A model generated the notes under the pieces. The model was not told where the DNA came from and made no database searches. It worked only from the letters and a program-made list of their open reading frames with translations. This document shows, piece by piece, positions 26,000 to 39,186 of a stretch of 64,000 nt of DNA. This stretch comes from Viscum album (lineage: Eukaryota > Streptophyta > Magnoliopsida > Santalales > Viscaceae): contig OY728122.1 of NCBI GenBank assembly GCA_963277665.1, positions 2,129,100,024-2,129,164,023 on the forward strand. The letters run 5' to 3'. The translations under genes and the position numbers were made by a program. The stretch's first letter is position 1; every line of letters begins with the position of its first letter.

Positions 26000-27389
26000 T
26001 AATAGGTATATTTGAAAATCATTTCATTGTATTCTCTATCATGTTTTCTTAGTAGGACCAAAAAATAATTTATAGGATACCTATGTCGGTGGAGTCGAAG
26101 ATCGAATTGATTCATAACACAAAAACCTTCCCATTCTACTATTTATTATGGATTTACACATTGTGTCATATGATTACATGATGTTTGATTTATAAGGACA
26201 AAAAATTCATTTTTATCAAAACGTGACAACTTTTCAATAGAATTTTGGATACTTACATTTCAAAACACATATTTCTGTTACATATCTTGTAAAGTTGTAA
26301 TGATTGTTCTTAAATAGGCATCATATCTCAATATTATTTTTCATCCACTCCAATTTTTATTTCTATTTACCAAATACCAATTCATTGGCCATTTTGGAGA
26401 CATAAAACACTTCAGTTTTTTCTCAATTAGTGATTTATATATTTTTTGGTTTTAGTGTGATTCACTGGGTATGTGTTCTCCATTTATAATCATCTCTTTC
26501 TCTTTATATCCATGTGGATTTATAGATCAACTTAGGACTAATGGATCTAAACCCCATTTTTATTCACGATTCTATGTTGGGTTTCTTGATCTTATGTTCC
26601 CTGTATCTAGTTGGAAGTCTCTATTATGGGCATTGTGTATCATTGGAATTTCATTTGATCTGTCATAATTCCAAACTTTTTATAACTCAATATTTTTTAT
26701 TTATTATCTATATTTTTAATTTAATTTAATTTCTTGATTTTAATGAAATATGATTAAATTTTTGTTATTGGAAAAAACCCAATTCCAATGAATAAGGGTT
26801 TTAAAAACAGGTTTTTTGAATGATAATCAGAAAACACAAATTATATTTAATTAGGTTGTGTATATAGAAATTTTTGTAATTTAAATTGTGAATTTTGTGG
26901 AAATTATGTCATTTATATTTTCAAATTTAATTTTGAAAAATGAATTAATGTAAAATTAAAAAAACCCAATTCCATTGAATGGGAGGTTTATTGTGAAATT
27001 AATGGAATTCTATGAAAATTAAAATTTTCACATTATTTTTTGAAGTCAATTTTGAAATATTATAGTGAATTGATTTTAGAGTCTTAATTTGATTCATTCC
27101 CAAATATATATTTTATTAAAATAATTGGGTTTTATCTTCGAAAAGTTAATTTTATGATTAAAAAGACATTTACATTTTAAATGGAATATTTGTTTTTTTA
27201 ATTGGATAATGTCATTAATTATATATTAAGGTGGCTTAAAATAAAATTTTCATCTTTATTTTTACAAGATAACATGGAGCCCATATGTAGCTTCCGCGTT
27301 ATTTGGAAGGAACATTTTAATTTACCAAATTCCAAATCATAAATGCAGTGTGTAGCATCCCATAGATGTTAGTGATCCTCTTTGGGATA
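26000..27389. other. AT-rich stretch, no gene recognised
   Basis: The left part may be further decayed chromovirus pol. A block AAAACCCAATTCCANTGAAT occurs twice, near 26775 and 26962 (187 bp apart), and AATTGGGTTTT near 27122 looks like an inverted partial copy. The small reading frames at 26471-26729 show no domain. Confidence 0.45.
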
Positions 27390-29562
27390 TGTTCAAAGGG
27401 ATTTATATATATAAGGACCCTAAACCACCCTAAAAGGTGGGGGTGAATTAGGGTGTAATTTTCTTTCTATAATATATCATTTTCCCACATTGGTAGATAC
27501 TTTTTTAAACTTGTTCGATGTATATGTGATGTAATTAAAACATTCACATGCAGAAAAAACACACACTTTTACTTGGTCCACCACTGAGGGTTACGTCCAA
27601 GGAGCATACGCTGACGTGTTTCCATTCATAAATAGTTCTAATAATCTTCATCAACATTGGATTAAAAATGTTTGGTCATAGTCATCATGTACCAGGAAAA
27701 CTATCTAAAGGCCTAAGGATAGCTCATTTCTTTCCTCGAATCACATCTTGAAATGCACACTGGCTCACATCCTTAGGAGAAGACTTACTCAGTTTATCAA
27801 TATGAAGTACTCTTCAACCGATTTTTATAAAAATCATTGCCTCTTGTTCATCATGAGACTTTACTTGTGTCGTGTTCCTAAGTTTATACTCTTTTATATT
27901 TAGTCTTATTATTTATTGCAATAAATGAATGCACTAAATCTTGTTCATCTTTATCCTATAATTATAAGAATCCTTTGTGATATTTTTACTTCCATGAACT
28001 ATCTGTTATTTTGTGTACTATCTATGATATTCAAACCACACTTGATCCTTATACCGCACCTGATCTGCAAACCGTGCCTGCTTCTTGTACCATTCCTGCT
28101 CCTCATACCATGTCTCCTATGTGTTTCCCACATGTTCTTCCTACATACTCCTCTTACATCCCTACTCCTTGTAATATGCATGCTCCGTGTACCATACCTT
28201 ATCCATGTACCTACTCCACATACCACCTCTACGTACAGACTCCGTGTACCACCTCCACCTACCACCTCTACGTATCGCCTATGTGAATCATCTTGGCTTA
28301 CAGGTTTTTCTTATATCATTGACTTTTCTAAATTACTTCTTCTATGAATAGTTCCATCATATTCTACAAACCATTTATTCCTTTAGAATTATTCTTCTTA
28401 AAATTCTTCAAATCATTTCATCTCTTGCGTTCCAAGTAGTTCTATGTTGAATCTCTTCCATATAACTATCCTTTTAGTTCTGTCAATAATTTCATCATCT
28501 ACATTCCACTTCATTATATGCAGAATATCTCACACATACAACTTCCCTTCACTTAATTATTATTATTAGAACACTTTCAGTCCAAGATGAGTACCTCCAT
28601 AGTAATTATCTTTTCTTGTTGAATCGAATCTCATTTAAGGATGCGATTATCACTAATTATACAGGAAAATATCTCTTCAAATTCCACTAATCTAATTTTC
28701 CCAAATTTTTTATGTGGGACAATCATCAACGAATATTGATGTCCAACAACATACTGTAATCCTTCACCACATGTTGTGAATCTTTACCATATATCATTAT
28801 CCATATGCATACCCTAAGCATGTTGGTCGACGTACTCCATATATTCCACCATCAATGGTCCATTCTTCATACCACAAATCCTTCCACCATGATCCATTTT
28901 GGTTATGGTGCCTTGTTCCAAAAAATTTCACATGTACCTTTCTCGCTACATGGTATATGACTGAGAACCAATCCCTGACATGGTATGTGATCCATGTTCC
29001 AGGGTATGCTATTTAAATACTTTGATGATTTCAATCTCCATTCCGCATCTCATTCCATCTAATTCAGAAATCCTTTTATACCCAAAAACTAAATCCCAAT
29101 ATAGAGGTACATGGAATTTGAAAACAATTTAAAAAGAAACAACCTTAAATATCTACTTTATCAAGAACACACATGATTCTCCATTTTCATATTTCTACAT
29201 CAAAAATTATCTTCTTTCATCATGAGCCTCATTATTTGTGATATATATTCCTTTACCGATCACATTTAGCATTTTCATATTTTGAAAGGAAAGTAATGCA
29301 ACTTCATTGTCTTCAAAAAACATTATTCTTTTCAATAGGAACTGAATCTGATTATAATCATTTCTTCTCCACCTTTCCTTTATAAGGATTTCATGACATG
29401 TTCTAAAAAAATATGATATTCATGAAATAAAAATTCGCAATGCATCGTCTGATTTTCCATTCACAATAACTTTGGATTTCTTCTTCATCACCTTGTTCAT
29501 TTTGATCTTCATTGAAAACTACTGAAAACAAATACAACTATATACCCAATGTGGTCCCAACA
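27390..29562 (-). repeat. 3' LTR of the old copia-like element
   Basis: On the minus strand it starts TGTTGGGACCAC right after the purine tract AAAAAGGGGGAGAT. The plus-strand left edge (TGTTCAAAGG at 27390) is placed by comparison with the other LTR piece (TGTGAACC at 56042). The GGTCCACCACTGAGGG and GGGGGTGAAT blocks are of a kind widespread in plant copia LTRs. No gene lies inside it. Confidence 0.6.
28060..28275 (+). repeat. Pyrimidine-rich degenerate tandem repeat inside the LTR
   Basis: Repeated TACCACCTCYACGTAC- and CTCCGTGTACCA-like units with a period of roughly 12 or 24 bp. The low stop density on both strands creates open frames of 88-140 codons over the same bases, which is why I do not call them genes. 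Confidence 0.6.
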
Positions 29563-29577
29563 ATCTCCCCCTTTTTA
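29563..29577 (-). other. Polypurine tract of the copia-like element
   Basis: Minus strand AATAAAAAGGGGGAGAT immediately before TGTTGGG. This is the plus-strand priming site expected next to a 3' LTR, and it sets the element's orientation as minus. Confidence 0.65.
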
Positions 29578-30997
29578 TTTTGAGGTTAGTACATTAATTT
29601 TCAGTTTTACTGATGTATCAACACCAAAATGAGAGTCTTTTATCTCATATTACATTCATTTCACTCCACTACCCCTCAATTAACAGAAATAAAATGTTCA
29701 TAGGAAAAGTGTATCAATCCATATATAAGAATCATTACATCAATCATTTAACTCTATGTATACTTGAGCAATTCTTGGTGTAGAAAACATGAGGATTTGA
29801 TTTAAACAAAACGTTTTTCCATTATTCACTATTCATAAAAGCACATTATATGAGAACTCATCTACTTTTTCATCAAGGGGTTTCCATATTCTTTACAAAA
29901 TAATGAAATTCAATTTGATAGGGAATAATCAACCTCATACTCATACAATCACATTGACAATGACATGTTCTTCATAAACGTTTCTGAGTAATTGAATTTA
30001 ATACCAACTATAGTTGATACTGATTGAAATAATAATTCCCGAAGCTACTTCATTTGTCTCCACCTCCAAGGAAACACTCCTCATCATCTTTATCAATGGT
30101 GATACTTCATCATTTACGTCTTTTAATATCAATTGAAATTTTTTAAATTGATGGAATTTTCATCCCCTATTCAATCATGAGTTGAAAACATTCACTACTT
30201 CTCCAGCCCCCCGAAGAGCTTTCGTCACTTTCAATTCCCAATATGAGAAAACATAAATACAATACATGAGGTATTAAAGGGAATTATATGGATCATCCTT
30301 CCATAATTAATATAAACTACATGGTTGAGATGATTTTATAAACCATGTTTCACTATTTATTCCAGTCTTTGTGCTCACATAACATCACATATTTTCTAAT
30401 CTTTTCTAACGTGGAATTGATCCATTCAAATTTTGATCTACTTTCTGTGGAGAATTATTCTGTTTAACCTCCATTATTGATCATACATTCATACCTCAGT
30501 GAAGACTTCATCATGCTCTGTTATTAAGGTTAGACAACCTTTTTCACTATGACCAGATTTCATAGATCTCCCACATAGAAATTATTCAACACATGTGCTT
30601 ATTTTGGTTTATGTCTCACATGCACTTTATCTTCATCATGTGAATATTTTCCTTTTATGTTATAACAAGACATATCCTTTTTATCTCCATGATTCCTCAT
30701 TCATTTCAAAACATCTAGCCAGATGAACAACATGTAATTTGGAACATTTGTACTAGGATTGAATACTCCACTATAGTTTATCTTATTGTGATCTATCTTA
30801 GTTTTTCATTTGGATCAATGGACATTTAATTTTATGGATCTGAGGTCCATGGTCTTCTCTTCTTCCACACTTGATATCATATTTGAAATGTTTTTGTTCA
30901 CAATATTCTTCTGATTTATTCCCAATGTAGTTGCTTCATACTTATCCAGAATCAAATATCTTCTTTCCATATCAATGATTAATGAATGTTTATATGG
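29578..30997 (-). other. Internal region of the copia-like element, no domain recognised
   Basis: About 1.4 kb between the gag knuckles and the polypurine tract, where pol would be expected. I see no protease, integrase or RT motif in any frame. A short LCGRSMKSGHSEKGC reading near 30560 resembles a knuckle but lacks the right spacing. Confidence 0.45.
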
Positions 30998-31238
30998 TCA
31001 TGCACCTACCCTGTAACCACTAAAATTGAATACATAACATATGTCATCAAACCCTCGTGATTTTTTGGGGTAAATAGATGCTTCTGGACCAACGTATCTT
31101 GCTTCTACTTCTCTGGATTATCACCCATGAGATAGTCTTCCATAGTGCTTTAACATTTTGAGGATTATACCAACAGATTAAATCATTATGACCAAAATTT
31201 ATCAAGTACCAACATTGACCTAGAAATCTGGATTTCAA
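30998..31238 (-). pseudogene. gag: Gag remnant with two damaged CCHC zinc knuckles
   Basis: Minus strand. Knuckle 1 (31173-31214) reads CWYLINFGHNDLIC: exact C-x2-C-x4-H-x4-C spacing with the second Cys changed to Leu. Knuckle 2 (30998-31039) reads CYVFNFSGYRVGA-stop: the same spacing with Cys to Phe, His to Tyr and the last Cys to a stop. A frameshift lies between them. Paired knuckles about 45 residues apart are typical of plant copia-type Gag, where they bind genomic RNA. The stretch continues across the younger insertion at 31294-42961 into 42967-44183. Non-functional. Confidence 0.55.
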
Positions 31239-31288
31239 TATACTATATTTCCGAGCATTCTTCTTGAATTTTTGTTCTCTTTATGGGG

Positions 31289-31293
31289 TCCAA
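31289..31293 (+). repeat. Target-site duplication, left copy (TCCAA)
   Basis: TCCAA directly before the TGTAACATCC LTR start; identical to 42962-42966. Confidence 0.75.
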
Positions 31294-34200
31294 TGTAACA
31301 TCCAAAGTAAGTATGGAAATACAATATCATCATAATTATTAATTTTTCAGAATTAAATACTAATTTTACTTTAAAGGGGTTCCTATGTTCCATGGAATAT
31401 ACGACACGCAATAATGTGTTTCTTTGAAATCCTACGTTGCACAATAATAATATTATATTATTATTTTAAATTTTAGTTAACACCTAGATGGTTTAATGGT
31501 GAGAATGAATAGGACTAACTAAAATATGATTATATACAATTGTTAAATGTTTTTACATTTATGCAATACAATTTAGTGGCATAAAATTTGAATTAATCTA
31601 ATTTTACATAAATAATCTAATATTCATTAAAACGTCAATTTACCGCATTTTGATGGTGAACCCTCATTAAATCTAGATTGATTCACTATTATATGATCTA
31701 CTTGACAAAATAAAAATTTTATTTATAATTGGGACATCAAAATTTAGTTTGTGTAAATTTTTTGTATTTTTCTGATAATTTTTTTTAATGAATAGTGAAA
31801 TATAATGTATTTTAATTCAAACTACCTTTTTATTATAATTTATTTATATGGATATATAATCATTTTATTTGATATTAATGTTTACTTAGATTATATTTTT
31901 ACCATTTAATCAATTTTTTGTCATTTCAAGTAATTTCACATTGAAATTGGACATAATCAAGTATCAATTTTTTTATAGTTATTATTCCTTCAAAACACAT
32001 ATTTTGTTTGAACAGCGGGAATTAATTTTCAATTAATTAATTTCACTTATATGATTAGAATTTTTTAAAATAGGAATAATTTTCCAATTCAAAATATAAA
32101 ATAAAAATTAGGTTGAATTTTTGGTGTTATTCTGAAAATCATCAATTTTTTATGAATAGTGAAACCACTAAGCAGTAGTTAAAAACAGAATTTTTCATTT
32201 GAATAAAAATTTACCACTTTTTTGATATATTTTCTACAACATGTTATTTAGATTATATGTTTTGGAACTTTAGAAATATAAAATCATTATATAATAAAAT
32301 AATGTTTTCACACATTCCTAAAGAGCACATCCTCCCCCTTATAAAAAGCCCTCACCTTTAACCCATTACTCACACCTCTCATTTCCCTTTGATCATCCAT
32401 ACCCTTTCCAAATAATCTTTCAAGTTCACTCTCTCCCACCTAGAAGCATTAATTTAGGCACAAGGCAGTTCAAGAAGTCCTTTGGGTTCAATCCAAAGGG
32501 AGTTACCCTAATTAAAGGTAATAGTTTCTCATAAATTCATTTTTATTATTTTACTTCTCCAACCCTAAACTATTTTTGTTCATTTTTTATAAAAACACCA
32601 AAATTAAAAATATAAAAGGATATTTTAATAATAATCATTTGAACTTCACTTACACACACCTCCATCTAATGGGTAAAGAACATATTGTTTATGTGGATGG
32701 AAAACTAACGCCTCACGAAATGATGATTGTTCAATTATCTCCTACCACCTCTTATGGTGGCCATTATGAAGGCATTGTATTTATATATGATATATATTAT
32801 ACTTATATTGTTTATATTCATCTTCATTTATATTTTATATAATACCTTTATTGATTCCATTTTTTTGTAAACACAATAATTTCATTTGTGGATGTGTGGA
32901 CTACCGCCCCCTCAAAGTGATATGACTCATTAATGCCATACATGGAACGTATAAAGGATTGAGTTACTAATATTACATATATTATATTATACTATAATTA
33001 TAAAATATTTATGTATAATTAGGTTTTCATTCCATTAAATATGACATTGAAATGAAAGTAGCGTTCATGCATACATACGACATACCATCTCCATGAACGG
33101 TGCATTTCATTTATTACATCCAAATGTTATGCTCTGTTATAAATACTTATATATAATGCATATATATGAGATATATATGACATATAAATCATGAATATCA
33201 TTCTAGATATTATGAAAAATTTACCACATGAACAACTTGTAATTATAAGAAGTTCAATTTTGACTCAAGTACCAAATATCTACAAAACGACCATCATTAA
33301 CATAAATGATTACATAACGATTATTACATGGTTGTAAGTGATACAAAAGTAATAATAATCTTGAAAATGGATCTTAATCTTGTATAAATTAACATTAGTT
33401 TACTATTTAGGTTATTAAAAAACAGACGAGTCAAGTCAGACTTGAGGTAATGGACTGTGTCCCAATCTCCTTTCATTGAGGCATATTTTGTTTTAATACA
33501 TGAATTTCATTAATACACTGTCTAAACACCATTTACATTTCATTTCATTAAAATGTAATCTTTTTCTAAGAATCATTTTTCTATGAGATAAAAATATTTT
33601 TTTTAACGAAAGCGTTGAGAATGACCTTTCACCCCATCGCTAGTATTATTTGATCTATGGCTTCCTTAACAAGCCGTAATGTTTTAAATGAAAAATAAAT
33701 ACCATAAACTAAATTACATATTTTGGTATTGAAATTGGTTTTGATAATGGATTTGATATGTTAATATATTTAATGAATATACTGTGATTGAACTATGGAA
33801 ATGTTATCTTTCCTTTATATTTGTTTTATGTCTTTTGAATATCGTTTGATTCTTTTACATTGTTATGTTTACGGGTGGTTCCATGATAAACCTTGGGTGT
33901 CTAAGCTAGAGACGGCTCTCCATTTCATTTGGTAACATGACAATGATAAACATGAATGCTTCTCCTAAGTGATTTAGGGAATATACAATGATGGGTATTC
34001 CAAAATTAACTCCCTACATAGCTGTGATAGCTTAAATGTATGTACGATATGGATGCCACAAGGTACCTTTATGATTTATGTTTTATATGTGAGATTCATT
34101 AATCATATGATTTCATGAGGTATGTTAAATATCTTATGTTATGTATGTATTGATAGACTAATGTTTTCTTTATTTGTTTTATAACACTTATAGTGATTTT

Positions 34201-34495
34201 TATGCTCATCCTATGTTTTGAAAATTTTTTCACAAGACTTAAAAAAGAATAGGTTCAAGGATGGGATCATGGAAATGTCATGATGTCTAAAACATGGAAC
34301 TAGATATGACTATTTTTTATGAGTGTTTTTGTATAAAAAAATGGGAATGGAGTATAAGTGTCTACTTTGTAACATTGGATATGTAATGTAATAGTTATTA
34401 CATAATTATCAAAAACACTAAACCTAATAAGATCATCATTTTGAATTATTCTTTTAATTCAAGATTATATAAGGTTTTAAGGTTTGGTCGCTATA
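31294..34495 (+). repeat. 5' LTR, family A
   Basis: Starts TGTAACATCC and ends CGCTATA two bases before the primer site. It contains a TATA core (32339-32347), a CCACC..GGTGG hairpin near 32740, a degenerate GTGTGGACTACCGC module near 32896 and a stem-loop with arms CGTTCATG/CATGAACG (33062-33069, 33092-33099). It lacks about 0.5 kb present in the 3' LTR, after the ACCACTAAG block near 32165. Confidence 0.85.
33062..33099 (+). other. LTR stem-loop
   Basis: Perfect 8-bp arms CGTTCATG/CATGAACG around a 22-nt loop. The inner stem seen in other copies is eroded here. Confidence 0.7.
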
Positions 34496-34497
34496 GT

Positions 34498-34510
34498 TGG
34501 TATCATAGGA
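34498..34510 (+). other. Primer-binding site (initiator Met tRNA type)
   Basis: TGGTATCATAGGA, two bases after the LTR end; close to the canonical TGGTATCAGAGC site. Confidence 0.8.
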
Positions 34511-34638
34511 CAATTTAGATAACGTTTGGAGTTAAGATATTGTAAAATTAATATCACTAAATTAATTAATTCCAAAATTGAAATGATATAATTTACAGAT
34601 TAACATGTTGCTTCGCCTAAGATATATCTATGTTCATA

Positions 34639-37600
34639 ATGGTTTTCTACAGAGGAAACAAGAAAGATATGTTGGGATGACAATAAGAGGAATAAAACCT
34701 TCCAAATTAGCAACTTGAGATGGTCAGAATCAGAACAAAATAGTTTTTTTTCGTGATTTCATAGTTGACTCAGGCTATAAATGGTGGTGGTATCCATGCA
34801 TGAGATCATCCAGATCAAATGCAGAGGAACATGTCATTAGTAGTGCATTTCATGAGGCAACATCCCCCATCATTTAATAGGTTAATATAACCATGTTCTA
34901 GCTGAAGGGGGGATTAAATCACTGGAGAAATTTTTTGATGTTATGGGGTGCTCAGAACATCAAAAGGTTAGTCTTGTTGATTACCATTTTGAAGGTGAAG
35001 CTGATCAGTGGTGGTCGACGGTGAAAAACATTAGGGATAGTGAAGAGATTGATGATCTTTATTGTGATGAATTCAAAGGTATGTTTCTTGAGAAATATTT
35101 TCCTATGGTGGTTCATCTTAGGAAGGAAAAAAATTCACTGAATTGAGGCAAGGGGGATGAATCAGTGGCTGCTTATGAAGCGAAATTCACTCTACTGGGA
35201 AGGTATGCTCCAAATTTCAAACAAGATCATGATAGTAAAATCTATAATTTTTACCCAAGATTAATTTCAATGTATCGAAGGGATTTTGCATCTCATGATT
35301 TCAGAAGTTATGAAGAACATGTTCGATGTGTGAAGAATGTGGAAATGTAGTTTTCCGATGATCACGTGTTCTTTGAAAAATAACAGAATTAGAGGTCAAG
35401 GTGGCGGGAAAAAGGGAAAAACTTTTAACAAAAGTTTTATGGTAAAAAATATAAGTTTAAAGTTTGTGAAAATTGTTGTAAAAATCATATTTGGGAATGT
35501 CTTTTTCATTCTTCTATGTTCTACTGATATGGAAAAATGTGACATAATGCACATAATTTCACTGAAAAATATTAGTTTAATGGTAAGGAAAAATATTATT
35601 TATAGTCAGTGAATTTTTTTATGTGAAATGTAATGTGTTATTATAAAAATTAGTGTCCAATGAAGGACTCAACTGAGGGAATGTATCCTGGCTAAAAGCA
35701 AAGAGGGGTGGTGAAATCCTTTGAAAATACTTTTGCATATGTGGGTCTATCGAATGAAGTAGTATCAGGTACACTAGTTGTTTTTTCAGATTATGATAAT
35801 GTGTTGTTTGATACAGGGTATACACATTCATTCATTTCTGAGAATGTTTCTAATAAATTGGGAATTACATATAAAGATAAAAATCCTAAACATATGATAA
35901 AAACACTGGGAGGTAATTTTGAGATAGATAGAAATTATAAGAACCTTCATGTCCTCGGGGCTGAAAAAAATCAACCTACAAACCTTATTGTTTTGCCTCT
36001 AGTTGTGTTTGATGTTATTTTGGATATTGATTGGATTTCTGATTATCATTCTAAGATCAAATGCAGAGCTAAAGAGGTTTCATTTCATAATGATTTTCAG
36101 ATTCTGTAAAATAAAGAACCTTTAATTTTGGTAACATATCAGGATGATGAGAAACTAGTAAAAGATGGAAATGAAGGTTACATTGCACATATTGTTGAAA
36201 ACAAAGGAATTATTCTAGTTCATTATATGCCAATGGAACTATTCTAGTTCATTATATGAACTATTCTAGTTCATTATTTTTTTTGATGAGTTACATAGTA
36301 TTATACAAGATTGGGAAGTTTAATTTACTATTGACTTAGTTCCTTATGAAAATTCAATTTTAAAAAACCCCGATATCGTATGGCTCAAATTGAAATTTTA
36401 TATTTGAAGAAGAAATTTCAGGAGGTAGTTGATAACAGTTTCATTTGACCTATCAAATAACGATGGGTTTTTCATGTGTTGTTTTTTAAAAAGAAATATG
36501 GTTCAATGAGACTTTTCATTGATTATAGGACATTGAATAACATCACTGTTAAGAACAATTATCTTTTACCTCATATAGAAGATTTGATTGATTAGCTCCA
36601 GGGAGCTCAGTATTTTTCGAAGATTGACTTGAGATCGGGGTACCATCATTTGAAATTAAATGAAGCAGACACTCCAATGAACATGTTTCGTACTAATATG
36701 ACCATTATAAATTTTTAGTTACACCTTTTGGTTTAACCAATGCACCAGTTGTATTCATTGATCTTATGAATTGAATTTTTTGTGAGTTTTTTGATAAGTT
36801 TTTACTTGTGTTCATTGGTGATATTTTGGATTATTCTAAAAGAAAAGAGCAGTATGAATTCCATTTAAGGGTTTTATTGCAAATATTAAAGGAAAAAAAA
36901 ACTATTTTGGAAATTCAGCAAGTGTGAGTTTTGGTTACAAAAAAATTCATTCTATGGTTACATTGTCTCAAAAAATGGCATAACTATTGATCCATCTAAA
37001 ACATTTGTCGACGAATGGCCATGACCAGAAAATATAACTGAGATTTAATGTTTTCTTGGGTTTTCAATATATTAGTAGTGGTTTGTTAAGAATTTTGCAT
37101 GGTTATCTAGCCCACTGTCTAAGTTTACTCGAAAAGGTGTTATGTTTGTTTTGACAAATGATTGTAATGATTGTTTATAGGAATTGAAAATAATATTGTG
37201 GAATGCTCCAATTTTGGAACTACATTCCAGAAATGGGGAGTTTGTTATTTATAGTGATGCTTCATTGAAAGGACTTGGATGTGTCCTTATGTAGAATGGC
37301 CATGTAATTTATTATACATCACGTAAGTTGAAACCTCATGTGTTAAATTACCTTATACATGATTTGGAATAAACTGCTTCTTTTTTGCATTAAAAATATG
37401 GAGGAATAATTTTTATATAGTAAAATGTGAAATATTTACTAACCACAAAATTTGAAGTATATATTCACTCAGAAATAATTGAACATGAAATAGAGGAGAT
37501 GGTTACAATTAATCAAGGATTATGATTGTATAATCCTTCATCATTTGGAAAATAAAATAAAGTGGCTGATGATTTATGTCGAAAAGTAAAGCTCCACTAA

Positions 37601-39144
37601 CCAAGATATGTTTGGGATGAGATACTTTTGTTTTTTGATTTTATGAACAGTGGCAAAGAAGTTGTTTGTGTGGGAAATTATTTGGTTCTATATTATGTGT
37701 TACTGAAATCATCTCTATCAGACAGAATAAAAAAAGTGTAGAAGAAAGACATTAAGTTGCAGAATAAAGTTAGAGTTGGTTCAGAAGCGTAAGTTTCATG
37801 AATTAAACATTATTAACGATTGTGCTTTGATATTTGGAAAGAGAATATGTGTTCCTTGTGATTCCCATTTGAAGAATGAGTTGTTCTGAAAAGATCATAT
37901 TTCCCCATTTCCAGTTTATCCTAGTAGTACTATGATGTATAAATATCATCAATATTATTACGTGTGGGATGTAATGAAAATAGATATAGCTGATTTTATT
38001 GTTAAGTGTTTTACATGTAAGTAGGTCAATGCCGAGCGACCATTAGTGAAAGGGATGTGTCAGTCATTTCTGGTGCATGAGTGGAAATGGGAAAATATAT
38101 ATACATGCACTTCATTTTGGGATTACCAATTTCATCTCAAGGTAATAATGCAATCTATGTTTTTTTGATCAATTGACTAAATCCGCTCATTTCCTTCTGA
38201 TTTGAGATACTTTTTCTCCAAATCAACTTTCTTGTTTGTATTTTGAAGAGATTGTTAGGTTTCATGGTGTTCCCCTCTCTATTGTATCTGATCGTGATCC
38301 CAATATTAATTCTAACTATTGGATAGGCCTTCAGAAGCCTTTGGTACTGAATTAAATTAAAGTACATCTTTTCTTCCTCAATCAAATGGGCAGTCAGAAC
38401 AAAATATTCTGACCTTGGAGGATATGCTATGCGTTTTTTCAATTGATTACCAGGGAATTTGGGACCAACATATTTCATTGGTTTAATTTTAATATAATAA
38501 CAATTTTCATTCCAATATATAGATTTCTCCATTTGAGGCATTATATGGAAAGTGTTGTCGAACTATAGCTTTTTTGTATTAGTAGTTGAATGGAAGCTGA
38601 GGGGACCAGAATTGGTATAAGATATGGTTAAAAAGGTTCAGTTGATTCAGAATCACACGAGAACAGCTCAAAGCGGGAAGAAAAGTAATGCGGATAACCA
38701 TAGGAAGGATATTTATTTTGAGGTAGGTGATCTTGTCTTTCTCAATGTTTCTCCATGGAAAAGTGTGATGCGTTGTGGTAAGAAGTGAATGTCGAGTTTG
38801 TGGTTCATTAAACATTATAAAATCCTGGAGAAAGTTGGATCAGTTTCATACAGGGTTGATTTAATTCCATGTTTGTCACAAGTACACAATGTTTTTCATG
38901 TTCCAATGTTAAGAAAGTATATTCTCGATCCATTTCATGTTTTATGTCAAGATGAAGTTCAGTTAGAAGAGAATCTATTTTATGAGGAACATCCAATCAT
39001 GATTCTTGACCAAAGGGAGGAAGTGTTGTAGAATAATGTAATAGACCAGGTAAATATTTTTTGGAAAATCCATATGGCTGAAGATGCAATGTGGGAATAT
39101 CAAAATGCAATGAGGGATAAATACCAACACATATTTGATATGTG
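34639..39144 (+). pseudogene. gag-pol: Decayed chromovirus gag-pol
   Basis: The start at ATG 34639 (MVFYRGN) matches the start of the younger copy (MVFRRGN at 52282, minus). Visible domains in order: Gag core with EGEADQWW (about 34950-35350); protease with VLFDTGYTHSFIS near 35810, catalytic Asp kept; RT from about 36480 with LRSGYHH and an active site reading FIGDIL, so one catalytic Asp is lost; RNase H with [15 protein letters not shown] near 37250; integrase with a degenerate zinc finger near 37910-38030; the VHNVFHVPMLRKY block near 38885; and a chromodomain (VNIFWKIHMAEDAMWEY) ending at a stop at 39144. Dozens of stops and frame changes rule out function. Normally this polyprotein packages, copies and integrates the element, and the chromodomain steers it to heterochromatin. 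Confidence 0.88.
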
Positions 39145-39178
39145 AATAAAAATTATGAAGACGTAATTTCCTAAATAT

Positions 39179-39186
39179 GGGAAGGA
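39179..39186 (+). other. Polypurine tract
   Basis: GGGAAGGA immediately before TGTAACATCC; a shortened form of the AAAGGGGGGAAGGA tract in the younger copy. Confidence 0.7.

Noticed and set aside
27925..28347. Long overlapping open frames on both strands (up to 140 codons)
   Set aside because: They coincide with a pyrimidine-rich tandem repeat inside an LTR; low stop density, not coding selection, explains them.
38155..38541. 128-codon minus-strand frame
   Set aside because: Antisense shadow of the decayed plus-strand integrase.
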